From: Streptomyces spiroverticillatus
GTDB lineage: Bacteria > Actinomycetota > Actinomycetes > Streptomycetales > Streptomycetaceae
Reading direction: 5' to 3'
DNA: 64,000 nucleotides
Assembly: GCA_014650415.1 (NCBI GenBank)
Contig: BMUX01000012.1
Span: 68,419 to 132,418, forward strand
This document shows positions 26,669 to 34,907 of the stretch, one piece after another. How positions within the stretch are numbered: the first letter of the stretch is position 1; every line of letters starts with the position of its first letter. The notes under the pieces were generated by a model. It was not told the DNA's origin and made no database searches. It saw nothing but the letters and a program-made list of their open reading frames with translations. The position numbers and the translations under genes were made by a program.

Positions 26669-28036
26669 TTACGGCTGGGGGACTTCACGGCGGCGCAGTG
26701 CCGCGTACAGCACCGCTCCCACCACGAAGCCCACCAGGCAGGTCAGGTCGCCGACGGCGGGCCACGTGGCGGGCACCCAGCCGACGTACACCGTCTGGTT
26801 CGAGAACAGCGGCACCGACACCGCGAAGCCCACCAGCAGGGCGATCAGCCCGGCCCGCTCGCGGTACGAGGTGTCCTGCATCCGGCGCATCAGCTCGCTG
26901 TCCGGAGTGCTGCCGCGCAGCCACTGCTCGGCCAGCACCACGCCCAGCCACGGGGCGATCCAGTACGCGATGACCAGCAGGAAGTGCTCGAAGGCGGCGC
27001 CCGCGTCGGCCAGCGACAGCCAGCCCGCGACGGTGCCGACCGCACCGACGAGGGCGACCAGCGTGGCGCGCCCCATCCAGCGCGGCAGGCGCAGCGACAG
27101 CGACGAGATCGAGACGGCGGACGAGTAGACGTTCAGGGTGCTCGCGGCCATCGCGCCCAGGATGATCGCCACCAGGGTGAGGTTCGCGAGCCAGCCCGGG
27201 AGCTGTGCGGTGAACGCGCCCGTCGGGGTGGCCCCGGCCGGGGCGAGGACGGTGCCGGAGGCGGCGCCGATCACGGAGACCACCGCGATCGACACGAAGA
27301 GACCGAGTCCGGAGTACAGCCGGGTGCGGCGCACCGGGGTGTCGGCGGGCAGGTAGCGCGAGTAGTCGGAGGCGCACGGGTTCCAGCCCGCCGTGAAGCC
27401 GAAGCAGGCGCTGAAGGCCAGCAGGAAGCCGCCGAGGCCGCCGTCGTGCCCGGACGAGGAGCCCAGGTTCGCGCCCTTGAAGATCCAGATTCCGGCCAGC
27501 AGGAAGATGACCGCCAGCACCGGGAAGGCGTACCGCTCGAAACGGTGCACCAGGTCGTGGCCGACGTAGCCGATGACGATCTCCAGGACCACCAGGATCA
27601 GCAGGCTCGGCAGCGGCGGCAGCCCGGTCAGCGAGTTCAGCGCGAACGCGCCGCCGACACTGTTGACGGCGAACCAGCCGATGCCGGCGACCGCCGCGTT
27701 GACGCCCGAGGGCACCGCGTTCCCGCGATACCCGAACGACAGCCGCCCGAGCACCATCTGCGGTACGCCGAAGCGCGGACCGTCCGCCGAGAGCACCCCG
27801 TGCGCCAGCGAGCCGAGGCCCGCGCCGAGCACCAGCGCGGCGACCGCCTGCCAGAAGCTCAGCTTGAAGGCGACGACCGACAGCACACCGATGTAGAGGG
27901 TCGCGAAGCCCACCTGCGGCGACGCCCAGGTCCACAGCAGCTGACGGGGGTTGCCGTGACGCTGTTCACGGGGGACGGGTTCGGCGCCGTGCGCCTCGAC
28001 GGCCATGACGGGCGCCGCGGTGGGGGTAGTGGACAT
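26669..28036 (-). CDS. NCS1-family cytosine/purine permease
   Basis: 455 residues with about 12 membrane segments. Seen: NCS1 features such as WASPQVGFATLYIG, ADGPRFGVPQMVLGRLSFGYRGN, GFTAGWNPCASDYSRYLP and LNVYSSAVS. The downstream cytosine deaminase indicates cytosine as substrate (CodB role). ATG 28036 follows AAAGG. First gene of the salvage operon. Confidence 0.88.
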   Translation of the reverse strand: MSTTPTAAPVMAVEAHGAEPVPREQRHGNPRQLLWTWASPQVGFATLYIGVLSVVAFKLSFWQAVAALVLGAGLGSLAHGVLSADGPRFGVPQMVLGRLSFGYRGNAVPSGVNAAVAGIGWFAVNSVGGAFALNSLTGLPPLPSLLILVVLEIVIGYVGHDLVHRFERYAFPVLAVIFLLAGIWIFKGANLGSSSGHDGGLGGFLLAFSACFGFTAGWNPCASDYSRYLPADTPVRRTRLYSGLGLFVSIAVVSVIGAASGTVLAPAGATPTGAFTAQLPGWLANLTLVAIILGAMAASTLNVYSSAVSISSLSLRLPRWMGRATLVALVGAVGTVAGWLSLADAGAAFEHFLLVIAYWIAPWLGVVLAEQWLRGSTPDSELMRRMQDTSYRERAGLIALLVGFAVSVPLFSNQTVYVGWVPATWPAVGDLTCLVGFVVGAVLYAALRRREVPQP

Positions 28037-28169
28037 GAGCCTTTGGGGGGTGCGAGGGGCCAAGGGAGCGGGCCGCGCGCGCGTGGGCGGGCCCGTACTA
28101 GTGTGCGGCACCCGGTGAGGTGCGGTTGACCTGGGGCCATGCGGCGGAGGGTTGGATTCCGTTTTGGTG

Positions 28170-29156
28170 TCAGGACAGTCCCCGGCCGCCCTTCCCCTCC
28201 TCGTACGTCAGCTGCTTGACCCGGCGCAGCACGGGCGTGCACTCCACGTGCTGGACCCCGTCGAGGCGGCCGATCCGCTCGCTGAGGTAGGTGTACAGGG
28301 CCTCGGTGTCGCGGTTGAGGATGACCGCGAGGACGTTGCACGGCCCGGCGGCGGCGCTCGCGAAGGCCACCTCCGGATGGGTGGCCAGCGCGTGCCCGAC
28401 CTCGGCCAGCGCGGACGGGGCCGCCGTGATCCACAGCATCGCGGCACTGGCGTGCCCGATCCGCTCCGAGTCGAACTGCACGTCCACGAAGAGCGCCCCC
28501 GACGCCAGCAGCGCGTCCAGCCGGCGGCGCAGCGCCGACTCGGAGCGCCCAGTGGCCTTCTGCAGCTCCGCGAAGGTGGCCCGGCCGTCCTGCTCCAGGG
28601 CGGCCACCAGGGGCTCGTCGTCCGGCGTGATGCGGGCGCTGCCGTCCGCCTCGTACCGCGGCCGCAGCGCCCGGACCTGTTCGGGGGTGAGCGCGTTGCT
28701 CTTGCGCAGCCAGCCGTCGGGCCCGCCGTAGAAGCGGTGCAGCAGCTGGTACGCCTGGATCTCGACGATGCGGGGCGTGCGCGGCAGCTTGCCGAGCAGC
28801 AGCTCCTCGTGCTCGCCCCGGGTGCGGGCCCGGGTCATGCAGCCGATCTCGGTGCCGCCGGAGGTGAGCGCGATCCAGGCGGTGTCGGGGCGGCGGGCCA
28901 GCGCGCGGGCGATGGTGTCGGCGGAGTCGGGGGTGCAGCGCAGCCGCAGCATCCACGACTCCTGACCGTGCACGACGTGGTCGCGGACGGCCACCACCTT
29001 CACGTCGCCGTCCGTGCGCAGCCGCCTGAAGCGGCGGGCGACCGTCTGGTCGGAGACCCTGAGAACGGACGCGATCCGGCTGAACGAGGCGCGGGCGTCG
29101 ACCTCCAGGGCGTGCAGCAGCTGCCGGTCCAGCTCGTCGAACTCGTGGGAATCCAT
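28170..29156 (-). CDS. double-domain Lrp/AsnC-family regulator
   Basis: 328 residues made of two AsnC units: HTH (LDRQLLHALEVDARASFSRIA, SDQTVARRFRRL) and RAM-like domain, then a second HTH (LVAALEQDGRATFAELQKATG, SESALRRRLDAL) and RAM domain (VAFASAAAGPCNVLAVIL). Duplicated Lrp proteins of this length are common in Streptomyces. Binding may be pseudo-symmetric. The ligand is unknown. ATG 29156 has AGGGGG upstream. It lies upstream of the cytosine permease on the same strand (133-nt gap) and divergent from the DHA2 exporter, either of which could be its target. Confidence 0.87.
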   Translation of the reverse strand: MDSHEFDELDRQLLHALEVDARASFSRIASVLRVSDQTVARRFRRLRTDGDVKVVAVRDHVVHGQESWMLRLRCTPDSADTIARALARRPDTAWIALTSGGTEIGCMTRARTRGEHEELLLGKLPRTPRIVEIQAYQLLHRFYGGPDGWLRKSNALTPEQVRALRPRYEADGSARITPDDEPLVAALEQDGRATFAELQKATGRSESALRRRLDALLASGALFVDVQFDSERIGHASAAMLWITAAPSALAEVGHALATHPEVAFASAAAGPCNVLAVILNRDTEALYTYLSERIGRLDGVQHVECTPVLRRVKQLTYEEGKGGRGLS

Positions 29157-29285
29157 CGCCCGAGCGCCCCCTCGTGTCGGTTTCCACCGCCCACGCGCTG
29201 CTGGGTAGGTGATCCCGGCGGTCGGGGCCGATCGTACGGGAAGCCGGTCGACACGTCCGGCGTCGTACCGGAAGGAACTGTGATC

Positions 29286-30782
29286 ATGCGCAAATGGGGG
29301 CCGCTCGTCGCGGTCTGTCTGGGCACCTTCATGCTGCTGCTCGACGTGACGATCGTGATCGTCGCGCTGCCCGACATGGCGGGCTCGCTCGGGGCCTCGC
29401 TCTCCGAGCTCCAGTGGGTCATCGACATCTACGCGCTGGCGCTGGCCGCGCTGCTCCTCGGCGCCGGGGCGGCCGCCGACGTGACGGGACGGCGGCGGGT
29501 GTACGCGGCCGGGACCGCCGTCTTCGCGCTCGCCTCGCTCGCCTGCGGGCTGGCGTCGAGCCCGGCCGTACTCATCGCGATGCGCGGCCTCCAGGGGGTG
29601 GGCGGCGCGGCGATGTTCGCGACCACGCTCTCCCTGCTCGGCAGCGCCTACCAGGGCAAGGACCGGTCCGTCGCCCTCGGTGTGTGGGGTGCGGTCAGCG
29701 GCGCCGCGGCCGCGATAGGCCCGGTGCTCGGCGGGGTGCTCACCCAGGCGCTGGACTGGCGGTGGATCTTCTTCGTCAACCTGCCGGTGAGCGCGCTCGC
29801 GATCTGGATGACGCTGCGCTGCGTGCCCGAGTCCACGGGGCAGGGCGAGCGGCGCGTCGACGCGGCGGGCACGGTCGCCTTCGCCGCGTTCGCGGGAGCG
29901 CTCACCTTCGCCGTCGTACGGGCCGACGCCGAGGGATGGGTGTCCGCGCCGACCCTGGTGACGCTCGCCGTCGCGGCGCTCGCGCTGGCCGCCTTCGTGG
30001 TCGTCGAGCGGCGTGCCGCGCACCCGCTGCTCGACCTGCGGCTGCTGCGCAGGCCCTCGTTCGCCGTGGTGATGCTGGCGGCCCTGGCGTTCAACGCCGC
30101 GGCCTTCGGGGTGCTGCCGTACACCTCGATCTGGCTGCAGACCCTGATGGGGCTGAGCCCGGTGCGCGGCGGGCTGGTGGTGCTGCCGCTCGCGGTGGCG
30201 TCGTTCGTGGTGGCGGCGGTCGGCGGACGGCTGCTGCACGGGGTGTCGCCGCGCCTGGTGATCGGCGTCGGACTGGTGCTGATCGGCGGCGGCACTCTGG
30301 CGCAAGGGGTGCTGGACGAGAGCACCGGGTGGGGTGTGCTGGTGCCGGGGTTCGTGCTCACCGGCATCGGTGTCGGCCTGGTGTCACCGGCGCTGGCGGG
30401 AGCCGCGCTGGCGTCCGTGCCGCCGCACAACGCCGGAATGGCGGGCGGCGCGGTCAACACCTTCCGCCAGCTCGGGTACGCACTCGGGGTCGCCGTCTTC
30501 GGCACCGTGCTCACCTCCCGCATGACGGACTCCCTGCACGGGGTCACCGGCAACGCACAGGAGGCCGCGCACGCCCTCGCCGGAGGCGGGGCCGCAGCCC
30601 TGCGCGGGCAGGTCCCCGACGAGGCACTCCACGCGGCCTTCGCCTCGGGACTCGACGGCGCGGCACTGGTCGCCGGGGCGGCGGGAGTGCTGGCCGGACT
30701 CGCGGTGCTGGTGTTCCTGCGGCCCGCCGCCCCCGCCCGGCCCGGGCACGACACGGTGAAGGCACCCGTGCCCACGGGCTGA
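29286..30782 (+). CDS. DHA2-family MFS drug exporter
   Basis: 498 residues, about 14 hydrophobic segments, EmrB/QacA type. Seen: N-terminal LLLDVTIVIVALPDMAGSLGASLSELQWVIDIYAL, motif GAAADVTGRRRVYAAG, motif C-like GPVLGGVLTQALDWRWIFFVNLP. ATG 29286 is preceded by AAGGA at 9 nt; GTG 29280 is too close to it. The frame is open upstream but reads antisense to the Lrp gene. Divergent from that regulator. Confidence 0.88.
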   Translation: MRKWGPLVAVCLGTFMLLLDVTIVIVALPDMAGSLGASLSELQWVIDIYALALAALLLGAGAAADVTGRRRVYAAGTAVFALASLACGLASSPAVLIAMRGLQGVGGAAMFATTLSLLGSAYQGKDRSVALGVWGAVSGAAAAIGPVLGGVLTQALDWRWIFFVNLPVSALAIWMTLRCVPESTGQGERRVDAAGTVAFAAFAGALTFAVVRADAEGWVSAPTLVTLAVAALALAAFVVVERRAAHPLLDLRLLRRPSFAVVMLAALAFNAAAFGVLPYTSIWLQTLMGLSPVRGGLVVLPLAVASFVVAAVGGRLLHGVSPRLVIGVGLVLIGGGTLAQGVLDESTGWGVLVPGFVLTGIGVGLVSPALAGAALASVPPHNAGMAGGAVNTFRQLGYALGVAVFGTVLTSRMTDSLHGVTGNAQEAAHALAGGGAAALRGQVPDEALHAAFASGLDGAALVAGAAGVLAGLAVLVFLRPAAPARPGHDTVKAPVPTG

Positions 30783-30803
30783 CCTGCTGCGAAGGAGGAC
30801 GCC

Positions 30804-30835
30804 GCCGGACGGGGGGAGGCGACCCCGCGTCCGGC
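30804..30835 (+). terminator. terminator of the DHA2 exporter
   Basis: GCCGGACG (30804-30811) and CGTCCGGC (30828-30835), an 8-bp GC stem about 20 nt after the stop. Confidence 0.55.
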
Positions 30836-30859
30836 GCAGCGGGTTAGCCTGAACCCACA

Positions 30860-32023
30860 ATGAACCGTTTGACGACGCCCTGGGGCGTGTCCGCACTCGC
30901 CCGCTTCCCCGAGGACCCCCGCGACACGCTGCGCGCGTGGGACGCCGCCGACGAATACCTGCTGCGGCACCTGGCGGGCTCCGACGACGTACCGCCGACG
31001 GACCTGAGCGGCAGCGGCGACGTCGTCGTACTGGGCGACCGCTGGGGCGCGCTCGTCACCGCACTGGCCGCGCACCACCCCGTACAGATCACCGATTCGT
31101 ACCTGGGGCACGAGGCGACCCGCGCGAACCTCGCACGCAACGGCGCGGACCCCGACGCCCTGCGCCTGCTCTCCACCCGGGACACCCCGCCCGAGCGCAT
31201 CGACGTCCTCCTCGTCCGGGTGCCCAAGAGCCTGGCGCTCCTGGAGGACCAGCTGCACCGGCTCGCCCCCGGCATCCACGAGGGCACCGTCGTCGTCGGC
31301 ACCGGCATGGTCAAGGAGATCCACACCTCCACGCTGCGCCTCTTCGAGCGGATCATCGGCCCGACCCGCACCTCCCTCGCGGAGAAGAAGGCCCGCCTGA
31401 TCTTCTGCACCCCCAAGGCCACACCCGAACGCACCACGGACCCGTGGCCGCTGACGTACACCCTGGACGGCGACGCGGGAGCGGGCTCCGGGATCACCGT
31501 CACCAACCACGCCGGCATCTTCTGCGCCGAACGCCTCGACATCGGCACCCGGTTCTTCCTCCAGCACCTGCCCGAGGGCACGGCACCTGCCCGCATCCTG
31601 GATCTCGGCTGCGGCAACGGCGTCGTCGGCACGGCCGCCGCACTGGCCCGCCCCGGGGCGGAGGTCGTCTTCGTCGACGAGTCGTACCAGGCGGTGGCCT
31701 CGGCGGAGGCGACCTACCGGGCCAACGTGCCCGAGGGCGGCAAGGCCGAGTTCGCCGTCGGCGACGGGACGGCCGGAATTCCGGACGCCTCCGTCGACCT
31801 CGTACTGAACAACCCGCCGTTCCACTCCCACCAGGCCACCACCGACGCCACGGCCCGACGCATGTTCGCCGGGGCACGCGACGTGCTGCGCCCCGGCGGG
31901 GAACTCTGGGTGGTCGGCAACCGGCACCTGGGCTACCACGTGCGGCTGCGCCGTCTCTTCGGGAACTGCGAGGTCGTGGCGAGCGACCCGAAGTTCGTGG
32001 TGCTGCGCGCCGTCAAGAACTAG
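30860..32023 (+). CDS. RlmG/RsmC-like rRNA guanine-N2 methyltransferase
   Basis: 387 residues with the two-domain layout of RlmG: a degenerate N-terminal methyltransferase domain and a catalytic C-terminal one with ILDLGCGNGVVG (SAM site) and LVLNNPPFH (NPPF catalytic motif of N6/N2 methylases). E. coli RlmG (378 aa) methylates 23S G1835. The family is clear; the exact nucleotide is inferred. ATG 30860 lacks a Shine-Dalgarno. A TAGCCT hexamer 9 nt upstream suggests a nearly leaderless mRNA. Confidence 0.83.
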   Translation: MNRLTTPWGVSALARFPEDPRDTLRAWDAADEYLLRHLAGSDDVPPTDLSGSGDVVVLGDRWGALVTALAAHHPVQITDSYLGHEATRANLARNGADPDALRLLSTRDTPPERIDVLLVRVPKSLALLEDQLHRLAPGIHEGTVVVGTGMVKEIHTSTLRLFERIIGPTRTSLAEKKARLIFCTPKATPERTTDPWPLTYTLDGDAGAGSGITVTNHAGIFCAERLDIGTRFFLQHLPEGTAPARILDLGCGNGVVGTAAALARPGAEVVFVDESYQAVASAEATYRANVPEGGKAEFAVGDGTAGIPDASVDLVLNNPPFHSHQATTDATARRMFAGARDVLRPGGELWVVGNRHLGYHVRLRRLFGNCEVVASDPKFVVLRAVKN

Positions 32024-32042
32024 CGAGCGGCGCGCAGCACCC

Positions 32043-32082
32043 GGGTCAGGCCTGCCAGATCGGGCCTTCCGGGGTCAGGCCT
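32043..32082. repeat. 11-bp direct repeat containing the TPR gene stop codon
   Basis: GGGTCAGGCCT at 32043-32053 and 32072-32082 (period 29). The second contains the TPR gene stop (TCA on plus strand, 32075-32077); the first repeats it 29 nt downstream on the minus strand. Confidence 0.5.
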
Positions 32083-32449
32083 TCTCCAGCGCGTCGAAGT
32101 CGCCCGACAGGGCGGCCGCCGTGCGCAGGTACGGCGCGGCCTCCTCGTGCCGGCCCTGGCGCTCCAGCGTGCGGCCCAGCATGAGCTGCGCGTAGTGCTC
32201 CACCGGGCAGCCGTCCAGCACCGTGCGCAGCTCCGTCTCGGCCTTGGTCAGCTGGGCGGAGTGGTAGTACGCGCGGGCCAGCAGCAGCCGCGGCGAGGTC
32301 AGCTCCGGCGCCTCGTCGACCAGCGGACGCAGCACGCGCGCCGCCTTGTCGTACTCCTTCGCGTCGAAGAACAGCTGCGCACGGTCCCAGCGCTCGGCCT
32401 CGGTGCCCTGCTGGTAGTACGCGTCGTTGAGGTTCACCTGCACGTTCAC
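32075..32449 (-). CDS. tetratricopeptide-repeat protein
   Basis: 124 residues, almost entirely TPR helices (AERWDRAQLFFDAKEYDKAARVL, PRLLLARAYYHSAQLTKAETEL, HYAQLMLGRTLERQGRHEEAAPYL). No signal peptide. A protein-interaction adaptor of unknown partner, conserved in actinomycetes as far as I recall. GTG 32449 is supported by AAAGG at 6-nt spacing. A perfect sigma-R type promoter lies 75-100 nt upstream, implying a role in thiol stress. Confidence 0.82.
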   Translation of the reverse strand: MNVQVNLNDAYYQQGTEAERWDRAQLFFDAKEYDKAARVLRPLVDEAPELTSPRLLLARAYYHSAQLTKAETELRTVLDGCPVEHYAQLMLGRTLERQGRHEEAAPYLRTAAALSGDFDALEKA

Positions 32450-32523
32450 GTGGGGCCTTTCTTCCTTCGGGCGACTCCGTCCCCTCGGGGCCGGATCACC
32501 GGGTCTGTGCCGTTCACCCCCTC

Positions 32524-32550
32524 CAACACACACAGGTGGTTGAACATTCC
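32524..32550 (-). promoter_or_regulatory. sigma-R type promoter of the TPR gene
   Basis: Minus strand GGAAT (32550-32546), exactly 18 nt, GTTG (32527-32524). The -35 half lies inside an inverted repeat GGTGG-N9-CCACC (32535-32553). Confidence 0.7.
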
Positions 32551-32623
32551 ACCAGGGTGTGCGGGGCACCCGTACGGTCCACCAGGGCGCGCGGTCCCTG
32601 CGCCCCCGGGCTGCAATGGACCA

Positions 32624-33295
32624 ATGACGGCGCCCCCGGACGACTGCCTCGCCCGCAACGACTGGATCTGCGGCGCCTACCTCTCCAGCCGCCGCGAAAT
32701 CCTCGTGGACGCGGTGCTCCAGCACCTCCAGCTCACCGTCGTCTCCGTGCTGCTCGGACTGCTCATCGCGCTTCCCCTGGCGATCGCCGCCCGCCGCTGG
32801 CGGTGGGCCGCGGCGCCCGTCCTCGGGCTGACGACCGTGCTCTACACCATCCCCTCGCTGGCGATGTTCTCGCTGCTGCTGCCGGTGTACGGGCTGTCCG
32901 CCTCCCTGGTGATCGCCGGGCTCGTGCTGTACTCGCTCACCCTGCTGGTGCGCAATCTCCTCGCCGGGCTGCGCTCGGTGCCCGAGGAGACCCGGCGGGC
33001 CGCACGCGGCATGGGGTACGGGCCGGTCCGGCTGCTGCTCGCCGTCGAGCTGCCGCTCGCGCTGCCCGCCGCCATGGCCGGCCTGCGCATCGCCACCGTC
33101 TCCGCCGTCTCCCTGGTCACCGTCGGCGCGATCGTCGGCCACGGCGGCCTCGGCAACCTCATCTACGCCGGGATGAACACCTACTTCAAGGCACAGGTGC
33201 TCACCGCCTCCGTGCTCTGCGTGGTCATCGCCATCGCCGCCGACCTCCTCCTGCTGGGCGCGCAGCGCCTGCTCACCCCCTGGACGCGCGTATGA
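32624..33295 (+). CDS. osmoprotectant ABC transporter permease (OpuCB-like)
   Basis: 223 residues, 5-6 membrane segments, binding-protein-dependent permease. Seen: LGLTTVLYTIPSLAMFSLLLP, a typical OpuC/OsmW start of the conserved region, and the ATPase-contact loop ETRRAARGMGYGPVRLLLAVELPLALPA (EAA motif). The short DDCLARNDWICGAYL N-terminus is typical of this subfamily. It overlaps the second permease by ATGA. Probable substrates are choline or glycine betaine. Confidence 0.87.
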   Translation: MTAPPDDCLARNDWICGAYLSSRREILVDAVLQHLQLTVVSVLLGLLIALPLAIAARRWRWAAAPVLGLTTVLYTIPSLAMFSLLLPVYGLSASLVIAGLVLYSLTLLVRNLLAGLRSVPEETRRAARGMGYGPVRLLLAVELPLALPAAMAGLRIATVSAVSLVTVGAIVGHGGLGNLIYAGMNTYFKAQVLTASVLCVVIAIAADLLLLGAQRLLTPWTRV

Positions 33296-33966
33296 ACACC
33301 CTCACCGCCGCCTGGGACTGGCTCACCAGCGCCGCGCACTGGAACGGCGACGGCGGCATCTGGAGCCGCCTCGGCGAACACCTCTTCCTCACCGTCGTCT
33401 GCCTGCTGCTCAGCTGTCTGATCGCCCTCCCGATCGCCCTGGTGCTCGGACACCTCGGCAAGGGCGGGGCGCTCGCCGTCAACATCTCCAACGTCGGCCG
33501 GGCCGTCCCCACCTTCGCCGTGCTGGTCCTGCTCCTGCTCACCCCGCTGGGCACCAAGGGGGAGTGGCCGACCATCATCGCGCTGGTGCTGTTCGCCGTG
33601 CCGCCACTGCTCACCAACGCCTACGTCGGGATGCGCGGCGTCGACCGGGACACCGTGCGGGCCGCGAAGGGGATGGGCATGACCGGCCGGCAGCTGATGT
33701 TTCACGTGGAACTTCCGCTCGCGCTGCCGCTCATCCTCACCGGTGTACGGATCGCCGCCGTACAGCTCGTGGCGACGGCGACCCTCGCAGCCCTCGCCGG
33801 AGGCGGCGGACTGGGCCGCATCATCACCGCCGGATTCAACCTCGCCAGCACACCACAAGTGGTGGCAGGAGCCGTCCTGGTGGCCGTCTTCGCCCTGCTG
33901 GTGGAAGGGCTCTTCGAAGTGGCGCAGCGCCTTGCGCCGGACTGGGCAAGGGGGCGAGCCGGATGA
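33292..33966 (+). CDS. osmoprotectant ABC transporter permease (OpuCD-like)
   Basis: 224 residues, second permease of the OpuC-type importer. Seen: FLTVVCLLLSCLIALPIALVLGH, VGRAVPTFAVLVLLLL, EAA-like loop TVRAAKGMGMTGRQLMFHVELPLALPL, and GGGGLGRIITAGF. ATG 33292 overlaps the preceding stop by 4 nt and its own stop overlaps the binding-protein start by 4 nt, so the three genes are translationally coupled. Confidence 0.87.
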   Translation: MNTLTAAWDWLTSAAHWNGDGGIWSRLGEHLFLTVVCLLLSCLIALPIALVLGHLGKGGALAVNISNVGRAVPTFAVLVLLLLTPLGTKGEWPTIIALVLFAVPPLLTNAYVGMRGVDRDTVRAAKGMGMTGRQLMFHVELPLALPLILTGVRIAAVQLVATATLAALAGGGGLGRIITAGFNLASTPQVVAGAVLVAVFALLVEGLFEVAQRLAPDWARGRAG

Positions 33967-34907
33967 GACGACGACGGTACGGGGCAGCACTGCTACTGCT
34001 CGCGACGACGGCCACCGGCTGTGCGACCGGGCCCTCGCTGGAGAACCAGGGCGAGATCACCGCCGCCCCCGGCGACAGCCGCGACCTGACCATCGGCTCG
34101 GCCGGATTCACCGAGAGCGACGTCCTGGCGCAGATGTACGCCCTGCTCCTGGACCGGGCCGGATACCGCACCTCCCTGCTCTCCGTCACCAACCGGGAGC
34201 TGTACGAGCCCGCCCTGGAGAGCGGCCAGATCGACGTCGTCCCGGAGTACGCGGCCACCTTCGCGGACTGGCTCAACGCCAAGAAGAACGGAGCCGACGC
34301 GCCCCCCGTCGGCTCGCCCGACCTGGACGCCACCATGCAGGCCCTGCGCAGGCTGGCCGTCCCGCGCGGGTTGACCGTGCTGGATCCGGGCCGGGCCGTC
34401 GACCAGAACGCCTTCGCGGTCTCCGCCACGTACGCGAAGCAGCACAACCTCAAGACGCTCTCCGACCTCGGGAAGTCAGGGCTCCCCGTGCGGCTGGCGG
34501 CGGGCGACGAGTGCGTGCAGCGCCCGTACTGCGAGCCCGGGCTGAAGAAGACGTACGGCATCAACATCACGGCCGTCGACCCCAAGGGTGTCGGGACCAC
34601 CCCCGCCAAGCAGGCGGTGCAGAGCGGGCAGGACCAGATGGTGCTCACCACGACCACCGACGCCACCCTCGACGCGTTCGGCCTGGTCCTGCTGGAGGAC
34701 GACAAACGCCTCCAGAACGCCGACTACATCGTGCCGGTGGTGAACAGGGCCCGGGCGGGCTCCGAGGGCGTCACCAAGGCGCTCGGCAAGCTCAACACCG
34801 TACTGACGACCGAGGACCTGGCCTCGCTCAACCAGCAGGTGGACAGCTGGCGGCGGCTGCCGCAGGACGTGGCCAGGGCCTACCTGGAGTCCAAGCGGCT
34901 GATCTGA
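33963..34907 (+). CDS. osmoprotectant-binding lipoprotein (OpuCC/OsmF-like)
   Basis: 314 residues. Seen: basic N-terminus MRRRR, hydrophobic stretch and lipobox ATGC (Cys20), then an OpuAC-family domain (LTIGSAGFTESDVLAQMYALLL, GQIDVVPEYAATFADWLN, VDPKGVGTTPAKQAV). OpuAC domains bind betaine, choline or carnitine through aromatic boxes. Third gene of the permease-permease-SBP operon. Its last 28 bp overlap the convergent ion-channel gene. The ATPase is not in this operon but at 36024-37190 on the other strand. Confidence 0.88.
   Translation: MRRRRYGAALLLLATTATGCATGPSLENQGEITAAPGDSRDLTIGSAGFTESDVLAQMYALLLDRAGYRTSLLSVTNRELYEPALESGQIDVVPEYAATFADWLNAKKNGADAPPVGSPDLDATMQALRRLAVPRGLTVLDPGRAVDQNAFAVSATYAKQHNLKTLSDLGKSGLPVRLAAGDECVQRPYCEPGLKKTYGINITAVDPKGVGTTPAKQAVQSGQDQMVLTTTTDATLDAFGLVLLEDDKRLQNADYIVPVVNRARAGSEGVTKALGKLNTVLTTEDLASLNQQVDSWRRLPQDVARAYLESKRLI

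Noticed and set aside
28152..29285. Long upstream extension of the DHA2 exporter frame
   Set aside because: It reads antisense through the Lrp gene; the ATG at 29286 has its own ribosome site and begins the first membrane helix.
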